NCBI GenBank assembly: GCA_003508835.1
Contig: PUFA01000022.1
Coordinates: 6,324,001-6,388,000 of the forward strand
From: Eonycteris spelaea
Taxonomy: Eukaryota > Chordata > Mammalia > Chiroptera > Pteropodidae
Length of the DNA stretch: 64,000 bases
Direction of reading: 5' to 3'
Notes under the pieces: generated by a model
Database searches by the model: none
The model's input: only the letters and a program-made list of their open reading frames with translations
What the model was told of the DNA's origin: nothing
Shown here: positions 34,600 to 45,075 of the stretch, in pieces
Numbering within the stretch: position 1 is the first letter of the stretch
Layout: each line of letters opens with the position of its first letter
Translations under genes and position numbers: made by a program

Positions 34600-35859
34600 T
34601 TTTTTTTTTTTTTTTACAGAAATCAGCCTAAGTAAAAAATTAAAATGAGAAGGAATGCGCACATCTCTATGTTACAATACAACACTGTGAAAATTTACCA
34701 AATCCGTAACTGATGAAAGAAGCTCTAGCAACCAGGCAGCTGCCTTTTCAGAATTTCCAGAGGAACAGAGAGAGAGTCACGAAATCAATGAGATATTTGA
34801 CTTTATTTACATTCTACAGTAATAGCTCTAACAGTGCTAGTTGTTATTTACTTCATTTTAATCTCCTGATTACGTTGACAACACTTTACATGCAAAGAGT
34901 GCCTGTCATTTCTCATATATAATTTCAACATCTTTATAGGAAACAAATTTAAATTATTTTCTATACATTTATTAATATATACATATTTTGAATTATTACA
35001 ATCTAATCTATTACTTATTATATATTTCCTCATTCCTATTGGGAAGCCTCCAAAATATATATACAATACAATAAAATAAAGATATAAAAAAACATAAAGG
35101 CCAAAACAGAACATTGAGTGCGTAGGTAAAATTAATCCTGAAAATTTTAGAATGACCTAAAATTTTGCTACCCTAGGGCTCTGGAGCTTCCTGCTTTCCC
35201 ACACATATATAGTAGGTCCTCTCTCAAATTTTACCTTGACAGGACCCAGTTTCTGCCATTTTAAAACTAGTAATGCATCTGTTTTGCTTATCTGACAAAA
35301 CTTAAAATGCTCACACAAGTTACAAATTTAAAATAACTGTTAATACCTACAAAATATAATCACATATAAATGTATGCCTTTAGGTGTTAAATGTGTATTA
35401 TAGTATTTGAGTTACAATAGTAATTTTTATTATAACTAAATGCAAACAAACGTTATACTTGATTTTTTAGAATGCAAGTCTCATTTTCTAAAACAAAATT
35501 TAGAAGAAAATGTAAGAGACACAGAGATGACTTTCTAAAATGCAATTTTCCCATAAAATGTGGTTTTATCTAGACTATATAATGATATATTGTAATGACT
35601 ATTTATATACTTAGTCTTGATTTAATTTTGAAGAACAACCAAGAAATAATAAGAATATGCTGACCTGGATTTTGGGCTTCACAAATAGTGTTCCAAATAG
35701 TTTTGTCTCTAAAAATTGCCTGAACATTTTTCTATATTTAGTACTTCAATAGTCTTAAAGTGTTTTAATAATGTTTGCCAATATTATTTCTTCAGTTAGA
35801 ACAATTACACCCATGAGCTTCCTTAAAATTATATAAAATAACTAACGCTGGACAAAGTG
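34600..35859. other. AT-rich non-coding stretch
   Basis: Begins with T16 (34600-34615). No gene or named repeat was recognised. The 88-codon minus-strand frame at 34848-35114 is Tyr/Leu/Asn-rich, typical of AT-rich DNA. Confidence 0.5.
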
Positions 35860-35984
35860 TTTTTTTTTTTTTTTTTTTTTTTTTTTTTGGACTGGATACT
35901 TTCCTATATTTCCCCATTGTTAACAGCGAACAGGTTTTACTCTATGGATGAGGGAGAGAAACAACAACAACAACAACAACAAAA
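35860..35984. repeat. T29 homopolymer and nearby (CAA)n
   Basis: A run of 29 T (35860-35888) is followed 73 bp later by about 8 CAA units (35961-35984). No SINE body was found on either side of the T run, although a long T tract usually marks a reverse-oriented retroelement tail. Confidence 0.9.
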
Positions 35985-37413
35985 CGGTAAAAGGTAAGAC
36001 AAAGTAAAACTCAGGAATGTTTCAAGTTAAGCACGTTGATCTTTACTAATTCTGAAAAGCCAGAACAAAATCAAAGGGTTATAAATAACTGAACTTTTAA
36101 GAGCTGTCTTCAAATGTTTAGGTTTAAGCTGATAGTATTTCTAGGTTGTATATTTGATGTAGGGCTTCACAAACTAGAGGTACCAATAAAAGGAATCTTT
36201 TGAGACAGAAGTTCCTCGGAGTTGAGAGATGATGTATAATATACAGAGGCCTAGGTGGTATTTTTGGATTTCCTAACAAAGCAATGTTCTCTTAGGCCAC
36301 CTACTTGTACATTTGGAACCACAACAAGCCAAGCTAGTAGAACCTATCTCATAATGAATAATGTTTAAATTTTCTAAGGATAATTTCATTGGATAGTCCT
36401 GTATTTTTCTCCAGTTAATTTCCTTTTGTGTCATTATTGTATTTATCCACTTCATTTTGAAAAATGCCTATTTGTCTAAAATATTGCATATAATTTTAAA
36501 AAGTGCATACATGCAATTACTTCACTAATTTCTGATATTATATATTAATGTAATTAAGGAAATTTCTGAAATACTAAAAAATAAACAGGCTTACAGTTAT
36601 GCTCTAAATACACATTATATATGACATAATTTCATCATCACTTTGGATTTATAATCTTATTTTTCTTAAACATGTCTTATATTCTCATATGAACATATAT
36701 GTACACATATTAATATATATATGCACCACTAATATAAGTGATTGACAAGAATGAAATTAGTAATAATAATAAGCAATGGCATTAATAACACTAGTAATAA
36801 TAATCTTATTTGTTGTCATTTACATACTAGACACATATGGTGTTTTTCCCTTTACAGTAGTTTTGCAAAACGTGTTTATTCATGACTATGCTGGAATTCG
36901 AAGAAGTCAAAACACTTACACTCAATCTTCTAACTCAAGGGACTTAGCTCTGTTCTATTTGATAATGATGTCTCCCACTGCATCAACACTTTGTTATCCC
37001 ATGTCCATAATGATTAGATTCCAATTTATTTAACTTTATTACTTTATAAAACATTCTATGTATATGTGTAATGAGTCATGCCTTTATTCTAAACTGGTGT
37101 GTCATTTTAAGCTTAAATTTTATAATGGTAACATCCTAACTTTTAGTTGCACAGTCCTCACTATGAAACCAATTTCACTCCAAATTCCCATATGCCAATA
37201 ACCCTTATAAGGAAAAAAAAAACTTGTTTAAACAGATAGATTGTAGTGGCTGGCAAAATAATTATGTAAATAATAGTTCTCACATCTTACAAATAAAGTG
37301 AACATTTCCAGTTCGAGATTTGACATTACTTAAATTATGTGATATTAATAATGTATTTAAATTGAAGTATATTTCCATTTATTTTTACCAATTTAACATA
37401 ATCTGTGCTATAT
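35985..37413. other. AT-rich non-coding stretch
   Basis: No named repeat or gene was recognised. Alternating TA-rich sequence lies at 36690-36722. Confidence 0.5.
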
Positions 37414-37560
37414 TTCATTCACTACTTCAAATACTTATTGAGGATGTGCTATGAACAAAGCATTGGAGGGAAAGTCAAAATGAGTAAAAGCACACATTCT
37501 TCTTTTAAAGAACTTTGATCCACTCGTAAATAAATAAATGCATGAAAATAACCATAGCAT
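37414..37560 (-). mobile_element. Probable LINE2 fragment, reverse orientation
   Basis: CATTCACTACTTCAAATACTTATTGAGGATGTGCTATGAACAAAGCATTGGAGGG, then TTCTTTTAAAGAACTTTGATCCACTCGTAAATAAATAAATG, follow the reversed LINE2 3' end ('TTCAACAAATATTTATTGAGCACCTACTATGTGCCAGGCACTG ... CATGGAGCTTACATTCTAGT ... ATAAATAAATAA'). Weaker similarity may continue to about 37760. Confidence 0.6.
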
Positions 37561-38289
37561 GTGTTTTATTACTTATAGACAATGAAGGAGAAACAGTAAT
37601 ATCATGTGGTGTTACCGCATGAAGTAAACAAGCATTCAACTAAAAAAAATTAAGAAATATGCAAGAAGGAGATCGTTTTGAGGAGAATTTTATGGTTGAT
37701 GTATAGAGACAGCATTCTAAATCAAAGGCAAAGAATCAGGGAGAGAAGATGAACCGGCGATGTCACGGAATAGCTTTTTCATTTGTGCTGTAGCATATCG
37801 TTTGCACAACAAAACTAGAGGGAGATACGGTTTGAAAGCAATGATGTGGCCTGGAGTGTCAAAAAGTGTGTATTTCATATGGCAAGAAAAAATTAAAAGG
37901 TTTTTTGTTGGTTTGTTTAGCTAAGGGACAACAGAACAGAGCTGCATTAGGAAAAACGTATCTTGCAGCAACACTGAGGTTAGCGTCAGATGAAAAAGAG
38001 CCTCTCACTAAGCTTTATTCTCCCATGCGGTCCCTGGAAATAGATCAGACAGTTTCACAAATTTTCGATATCCACCTGAACACCTTCTCATGTCAGCCAT
38101 AATGTTTGGGTTTTTGTGGTGTAATCCTTTTCCTTACTCTAAAAAGGTAGATTATCCTTGAGAAAGCTTGCTCATATTTACTTGGCGTTCAGCTGCCTAC
38201 TGGCACTTCAAGGCGCACAAAACTAGAGTGATTCCGCAGCATGCCGGATGAGATCCTTCTCGTGCTCTTTCTTTTCTCTGACAGCACCG
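37561..38289. other. Unassigned non-coding stretch
   Basis: No gene was recognised. The 78-codon frame at 37866-38102 has no family resemblance. The first 200 bp may be the diverged continuation of the LINE2 fragment to its left. Confidence 0.45.
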
Positions 38290-38858
38290 CCATGCATGCA
38301 GCTACCCAGAAAGCGGGCCATCATCCTGAACTACTTTTTCATCCTTAGCCTAGACAGTTAACATTTATCTCTGTTCTCTACTCCAGTCCATTTGTCTCTC
38401 ATCATCATCTACTTCCATGTTTATTATACCTTCTAACTAGTCTATATCTACTATTACTTCCCACTGATTTTATCCCTTATGGTACTGTTTGAATAGTCTT
38501 TCCAAAATAATACTCCGATGGTGTCACTTCCGTTTCAAATCCTCAAAATGTTCTCCTTTCCTGCAGGAAAAAGAGCACACTACTTAGCTTGGCATGTAAA
38601 CCTTAGGATTTTTCTGGCCTTTTCTTTCTTTCCTGCCTTTTCTGCCGCCACTTCCTCTTGAGATGTGTGTGCATTTTAACAATGATGAACCCCTCTGAGT
38701 TCCCTGAACAGAATCATTTAATTTTTCATCGACAGGCATGGTCTCTTATAGAGCCTTTTCTTGTTCTCATCTATCTTTACCCTTCAAAATACTATCCTTC
38801 CATCATTCCCTCTCAGCATCTGTTTGACTTAATCTCTGCAAGCTAATCACTATGACTC
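38290..38858 (+). mobile_element. LINE2 3' region, forward orientation
   Basis: TTATACCTTCTAACTAGTCTATATCTACTATTAC, TTTCCAAAATAATACTCCGATGGTGTCACTTCCGTTTCAAATCCTCAAAATGTTCTCC, and AGAGCACACTACTTAGCTTGGCATGTAAACC...TTTTTCTGGCC match the forward LINE2 order ('CCTCCTAACTGGTCTCCCTGCTTCCA', 'CAGAATGATC...GATCATGTCACTCCCCTGCTTAAAATCCTTCAATGGCTCCC', 'AAACTCCTTAACCTGGCATACAAGGCCCTTCATGATCTGGCCC'). A CCTGAACAGA.TCA block continues it. This is the longest continuous LINE2 match in the window. Confidence 0.8.
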
Positions 38859-38886
38859 TGATCATAATTGGTTTGTTTTACGTACT

Positions 38887-39039
38887 ACATACATATATAT
38901 ATATATATGTATGTATGTATATACATACATATATATGTGTGTATGTATACACACACATATATATGTGTATATGTGTGTATATACATATGTACATATATGT
39001 ATATATGCATGTATATACCTATATACATATAGTATGTAT

Positions 39040-39072
<33 letters not shown>

Positions 39073-39078
39073 CACATG
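38887..39078. repeat. Compound (TA)/(TG)/(CA) microsatellite, ~190 bp
   Basis: Alternating purine-pyrimidine sequence of TA, GTAT, TG and CA units, with near-palindromic arrangement (a TG-rich stretch opposite later CA-rich stretches). Open frames on both strands here translate as Tyr/Ile/His/Cys/Val repeats and are not genes. Confidence 0.95.
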
Positions 39079-40290
39079 CACTATTATTAGACCAAAGCAA
39101 CAGGAAAACAGGGATATCTTTATTCTTGATTTCCCTGGCTAAGTACATGACATACAAATGATGCTCAAAAACAAAAGAAACAAACAAAAACCATTTGTGT
39201 AAGCAGAAAATGGCTTCTCTGGGTAGAGTATTTTGCCTAAAGAAGTAAAAACCAAAACAGAGGAGAATGTAACAAAATTATAGTAATATTCTGACCATCG
39301 AATACACTTTATTTTCAGTCTAGGTTCTAAGTCCCATGGGCCCATCCCTTGATAGAAAACTTAACAAAGAATCTTTATGACAGCAATCATTTTCCTATGG
39401 AAAGTGATGAGAATTTGAGTGTTTTACTACATGCTGTTCCTAAAATTTCAAAATTAGGATTTCAGCATCCAAAGGGAGATAGAAAGGGTGGAGTTTTTTG
39501 GTTAGTATAAATATATAACTAAGCATGTCTGTTAGCATTTTGGGGTATTATAGACCTTACTCTTTACTGATGTAAGCTAATTATTTATTTGTACATCACA
39601 GTGGCATTACTCATTCCACACATAGACCCACTGATACAGCTGTCTGACAGTAAGAAATGCAATACATACAATAATAAAAGGTCTTATTTTATAGTAGTCA
39701 AATCAACATTGATTATTGTTTAAACACCAAGATAGCACAGTAGAAACTAATTTTTAGTTCTTTCTTTAATTTTATTCTCAAATTAGAAATAAATGCAAAA
39801 ATTATAATTAAATAATTCTATATCGAAACATAAAATCTACTCATGCAAAATTAAGGTATGGCTTATATTCAAAATAAGATAATTCTTCTTGTCTCAAAAG
39901 TGATCTTCAAGGTAGAAATAAAAGATCTCTAAAATGTCTTTCCTTAATCTCATTTGTGATATCTATTCTGAAATAATTCAACATTAATATAAATTATCAG
40001 AGATTATATTAGAAGTAATAATGCATTAGCCATAAGGAGTTAAGAACTGAAGATAAGTAAAACTTGCTTTGATAAAGAAATAAGTTGACTCAGAAAAATG
40101 TTACTAAGTGCTAATACTTAGCATTTAGTTTTTAGAAATTAAAATAAATCAATGCAATTTTATAGGTGTGATTTTACTTACTCTCCAAATTAGAAATTTC
40201 TTTACTATTATCAATAACATGTTATTTTTTAACACAAATGCCTATTATAGTATAGTAAAAGAAACTTCATTTAAAACGTATTCATTCATC
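39079..40290. other. AT-rich non-coding stretch
   Basis: No gene or named repeat was recognised. Confidence 0.5.
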
Positions 40291-40360
40291 TTTTTTCTCT
40301 CTGTATATAGATATACATATGGGTATATCTATATCTATAGACATAGAAATGCATGCATAG
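40291..40360. repeat. TA/GATA-rich simple sequence
   Basis: TATAGATATACATATGGGTATATCTATATCTATAGACATAG is low-complexity and partly palindromic; it contains short ATCTAT runs. Confidence 0.7.
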
Positions 40361-42502
40361 ATTTGAAAGGAAATTTACAAAGTGAATTTTTCTCCCATTA
40401 TGTGAGATGGCCACCAATCGCGTCATTTCTGACACACTGACTTTAGAGTTTACAAGTGAACCTGCTACAAGCGGTGAATTGCACCCATTCCGACCTTTCT
40501 AATGTTTTAAAAAAAGTTCCCAAGTTCAAACAGTATTTCTCAAGCTGACTGATTTTGTACTAAAAGAATTTTAAAAGTCCATATATATCATGGATGTCTG
40601 AGTAACAAGTGGCAGCATCATTTTCATGAGACCAGATCACTGAACACTGAAATCAGAGCTAAGCATTATTTTAGTGCCTGAGGGGCTAAGAGCTGAAGCC
40701 GCTGGGATTCTTACTCTTTGACCTTCTGGTTCTGCATGGAGAGGAGTGGCTCCAGGTGGGCTCTCTCCTGCAGAGACCCGAGGGAAATCTTACAGGCTCC
40801 CCTGAGTGAATACGCTGAGCCTCTGCTCTGCAAGATTTCTGTTTAACCTGTACTTATTATCCCCAAGCAGCCTCATGCAAAAAGTTGATTATTCATCCAC
40901 TTATTTATCATGCAAACTCATTTTTCAAGGAACTCAGCAAACTCTACTAGAAGCAAAATTTCTTGACAACATGCTGGCAGGTAAAAGGCGGGGGGAGGGA
41001 GGGAAAGTGGGGAGGTGGGAGTTCCTCCAGTGCAGGTAACCACCCACCCGCAATCAAGAGCATTTACAGAAATCCCACATTCAGAGGTAAATGCCTGGTT
41101 CAGCTCCACGCCACTGTGCCATGTAGAACTGGACGGAAGGAAGCCGACGGGCTTCAGAAAGTACGCATGAAACCAGAGGGCTACGGGGCTCTGAAGTTAT
41201 GGTAACAGACCTAGAGGGGACCTGAATTGGGAAAAGGGATGATTTCAAGGTTACCTTGTAACCACAGGGCAGTTAAACTGACATAGCTGCTAACATACCT
41301 CCTGGATCTGAATGTTAGTCAAGAAAAACAAAAAAACATTTTGATTTTGGTTAAAGAAAACTGTGTTTAAAACTGAAAATGTCTGATGTTATTCTAATTC
41401 TCATTCTGATTGTTTTCCCGCATTTCCTTCTAAGAATTTATTACATTGGGACAGTTTACTCTTTAATAAAATAAAAATATTTGTACAGGGACTTGTTTAT
41501 AAGCACAGTAAACCATTTCATGATGTGAATTATGGGGCAATAATTCACATCTTGTGCATTTAATGGCACTCAGTACAGTCTTATATCTAATAATGCAAAG
41601 GGTATGATTATTATATTATGATTCACATCCTGTAGTGTTGTGTTTCTTAAATATCATCTCTGTAGGAAAAAAAATATAGCACTTTATACTCATCTGTCTC
41701 ATCCTTAAATTTGGGTTTGAAGATAAGGGCTTTGGAGGACTGTAAAAAATGCAAGTCAAACCATACTTTAATACTGTAGGTTGTGATGTGTTTTGTTTCA
41801 CATTTTAAATTCTGGCTAATTTAAATCAATGTATATGATTACTAAGAAAAGAATTCGACAAACATCTAAACAGGTATTACGCATTTGTTATACAAGCATA
41901 CTTATTTGTCCATCAGACAGTCTTGATTATTGCCCTTAATGTTAAATATGTTTGCAACTTATTTTCATAAATCGAGGCAAGGGTCACAAATTATTTGAAT
42001 GTTATCCAGATGGTAACACCTCTGTCACATTAAAGGTTCCAATTTAGAAACACTTCAAAAACTTCCTATACTTCTTAACTCCAGAAATATAAATGGTTTG
42101 GTAATTCTACCAATTTTGTTAATGCTAAATATTTATTTTCTGTAAAATTAAATTTAAAAGTGAACATTAATTTTGATATAGAAATTTTTTCTCATAGGTG
42201 TCAATATTTGGCTTAGACAGAAACATGTGATTTCAAAATGAAGAGCTGTTAGGTTTTCTTATTATTACCTTTGAAATTCTACATAAAGCAGCAGCACCAG
42301 AAGCTGTTCTGCGCAAGCTTTTTGTTTGCTTGCTTAAGAGACAAACTTAATCCCAAAGAGATTAAGCAAAATAAATTTGATAACAGAGTTTAAGTATTTC
42401 AATTTTTAACTGCAGATCTAGTGACATTTACTGAATGATATTCAAATTTCTATTACATACTTTACTTAATACTGAAAAAGCCAGTGCTCAGCTTTCCATT
42501 TA
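40361..42502. other. Non-coding stretch, GC-richer at 40650-41240
   Basis: No repeat family was recognised. A GGGGGAGGGAGGGAAAGTGGGGAGGTGGGAG purine tract at about 40990-41020 has four or more G-runs and could form a G-quadruplex. Overlapping frames on both strands (up to 80 codons) at 40806-41205 are not recognisable. The remainder is AT-rich. Confidence 0.45.
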
Positions 42503-42772
42503 TATGTGTGTGTGTGTTTATATATACATACATGCAGAGATAAACACAATCTGTGCTTTCAACTAGCTATATTTTGTTATTTAACTTTTAATTAATTATA
42601 ATTAAGTAAAATTAAAAACCTTAGTTCCTCAGCCATACTAGTGTCATTCTGAGTTCTCGATATTCACATGTGGTTAGTGACTGTCTTGAACAGTATAGAT
42701 AAAAAATGTTTCCATCATTATAGAAAGTTCCACTGGACCATGTGTGTGTGTGTGTGTATAACTATATACACA
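42503..42772. repeat. Two short (TG)n microsatellites
   Basis: TATG/TG units at 42503-42530 and (TG)8 at 42741-42758, the latter running into TATA-rich sequence. The 210 bp between them is unremarkable. Confidence 0.85.
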
Positions 42773-43617
42773 CTGTTTTACATACTACATATTTAATATA
42801 TTATATATACACTATTTTCATGATTTAAAACATAAAAGATACATTTTAAAGTGGATGTTTCTACTTCTTAAACAAATTAAGTATCAAACAAGAAATTCTC
42901 TAGGAGCTCTATCTTAAAAAATAATTTAAATCTCTTAAAGGCATTAAAAAATTCATTAAAGAATTGATCTCAATCATCACCATTTTTATTTGTTTACTTA
43001 TTTGTTTTTAAGCAATTCTCTTAACCCAACATCCCATTAACACTTTTGGTTACAAACTACAAACTATTTAAGAAAATATGAACTTAAAATTGCTTTGAGG
43101 AAGGTTTAAAAAAGTAAAGCTGGATCCCAAATAGATTCCTCTTTCAATTTATACACATTTGATAGATAATACTTATCCTGATTTATATCATATTTAACCA
43201 TTTATCTTGTCTTTGTGTTGACTATTTTCATGCAATTACTACATAGATTTATAAATATGTTTTTATAGTTTTGACTCCAGAACTTAAGTAGACTATAATG
43301 TAATTGGATTTGACTGCAGTTGTTTTTATAATTAATTTTCATGTTTGTTTGCAGAATGTATTATGTACACCTTTGAGCAGTTTGCCACATGCAATTAATT
43401 ATAGAAGATTTGACCCGATATGCTATTTTTCCTCTAATTAAAACTCTAACTCATTGTTATGATGGAGACTGGCACAGCGGAAAAGAGAAAAGTATAAATA
43501 ACTAGCTTCGAGAAAGTGTCCACAATGGAAAAAGAGAGAAAAGATGAATGCTGTCTAATATTTCTCTTGTGCTTTAGCTCACGGAACACATCTTGACGTG
43601 TTATCCATTCAAGCACT
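42773..43617. other. AT-rich stretch; candidate regulatory segment at 43340-43480
   Basis: Mostly AT-rich with no named repeat. The part 43340-43480 has TAATTA and AATTAA homeodomain-type sites (CAATTAATTATAG, CTCTAATTAAAAC) in otherwise complex sequence, the texture of a conserved non-coding element. Conservation is unknown. Confidence 0.4.
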
Positions 43618-43690
43618 TATTCTTTAATCGTTTATTTAGCGCTTACTATTTGTGTCACCATATGAGATGAATGTAAAGCTAGCAAATCAC
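43618..43690 (-). mobile_element. Possible LINE2/MIR tail fragment, reverse orientation
   Basis: TATTCTTTAATCGTTTATTTAGCGCTTACTATTTGTGTCACCATATGAGATGAATG resembles 'ATTCATTCATTTATTTAGCGCTTACTATGTGTCAGGCAC.GTGATAGATG'. The remnant is short. Confidence 0.45.
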
Positions 43691-44904
43691 GAAGCCATGA
43701 GAAAATGGAAGTAGCACAAAGTCACCACAAGAGTGCCCTCCCTCCTTGGAATATTTCCAAGCAGATTAAGTTTGGCTTAATTAAAACGGAAATAAATAGA
43801 AGCGACCTCCTGAGAGCGCGGTCAGTTGCTGTGTGTGGCTCTCCAGCCGCGGGGGCCCCTGCGCGATGGGAGCCATGTGACGTGCCCCGGCCTGGCCACA
43901 GCCGGGGGCAGTCCACGGGGAGGACCCGCTGCTGTGGGGCTGGGGAGCATAAACATGTAAGGAATAAAACGCACTTATTATGCTGCCAGACAGCACACGC
44001 ATGGCATCTCGCCAATTCTTCCTACTCTATCTTTGGGCCCCCATTCTGTGGTTAACTCAGGCCCCTAAATTCCCATTCCTCTTACTGGATGTTACTTTCA
44101 TGTTTAGATTTTAACGACGATCTGATTTTTCTCTGAACACAGATTTTCGTTTATCTCTCAAAGTGGAGGCTGCTCGGCCCAGTGGACTGACGCTCCTCTG
44201 GCACTATTCTTCGCTCCACTGGTGAAACGGCATATGGCTGACTTTAGGCCCTTCCATCACCAGTCCTGCCCTCATTCTTGATAACTTCACCTTCCGTACG
44301 GCCAAGATATCTAGTGATTTCTTTCTTTGTCGTTGAACCCTGTAACTCCAAAGACCTCTTCTATCAGCTACAAACTCTCAAGAACTTCCATCACCAAAAT
44401 TACCCTGTTTCTAAAGTTACGAATTCTGCCTATATCTTCCCTTCTGTCTCTCTCAGCAGTATTTGCTGAACAAATCAAGAATGAAAATACCAGTATTAGA
44501 CTATTATCCCAGGAAACCGAAAACATGAAAGGGCATACTTATGATACCTTAAAAAACAAAGCAAAACTGTCTTGTTACAGAAAAGACATTCATCAAACTT
44601 ATACTGTTCACAGTTCAGGTGTTTCGCATGTGGGGAAAAACATTAAGCATCCTATGATTTATGAAAGTGCATCGTATACAACGAAAGGGATTTGTCAAAT
44701 TATAACTCATTTGTCTTAAATTGCCTATCTTCTTAAGTTTTTCATCAAAATAAATTTAAACACATGAAATAAGTCTTTGTTACACACATACCATGGTTAT
44801 TACTTTTGATTTGAAGAATATCAGGTGCCTTATCTGAATGAAGTACCAGATTCTAATTCACATGGCAAGTGGCTACTTTATAATGTATGGCATGGCATGG
44901 CTTA
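43691..44904. other. Unassigned stretch with a GC/CpG-rich patch at 43800-43950
   Basis: 43800-43950 is strongly GC-rich with about a dozen CpG in 135 bp, isolated in AT-rich DNA. Frames of 116 codons (plus) and 97 and 73 codons (minus) overlap across it and resemble nothing; few stop codons are expected at that composition. The 130-codon plus frame at 44327-44719 has no ATG I trust and no recognisable domain; it is rich in Ser, Thr and Ile. I call neither a gene. Confidence 0.4.
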
Positions 44905-45075
44905 TAAGGGCAACAGAAATTTACATGCATTCAGTTAGCTCCTTCTCAAAACCCTATGATATGGGTAGTATTACACCTGTTTACAGACCAAGGCACAGAC
45001 AGGCTCAGGACTTATGCAGAGTGACACTGCTCAAGGGCAGAGTCAAATCTGCCTGCAGCCAGCCCGGGTTGAGGA
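44905..45075 (-). mobile_element. MIR SINE, reverse orientation
   Basis: ATTTACATGCATTCAGTTAGCTCCTTCTCAAAACCCTATGATATGGGTAGTATTACACCTGTTTACAGACCAAGGCACAGACAGGCTCAGGACTTATGC follows reversed MIR ('TCCTCACAACAACCCTATGAGGTAGGTACTATTATTATCCCCATTTTACAGATGAGGAAACTGAGGC'), then GGGCAGAGTCAAATCTGCCTGCAGCC. Confidence 0.8.

Noticed and set aside
34353..34615. GC-richer block next to a T16 run as a reverse-oriented processed pseudogene
   Set aside because: In minus orientation the A-run would be upstream of the frame, not at its 3' end, so the layout is wrong.
38852..39187. Open frames of 71-100 codons on both strands
   Set aside because: They translate the TA/TG/CA microsatellite into Tyr/Ile/His/Cys/Val repeats; both strands are open for the same trivial reason.
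43705..44055. 116-codon plus frame with a GC-rich middle
   Set aside because: Open mainly because the 43800-43950 patch has few stops; minus-strand frames of 97 and 73 codons overlap it, and no domain is recognisable.
44327..44719. 130-codon plus frame
   Set aside because: Ser/Thr/Ile-rich, no recognisable domain, no start or splice context I trust.
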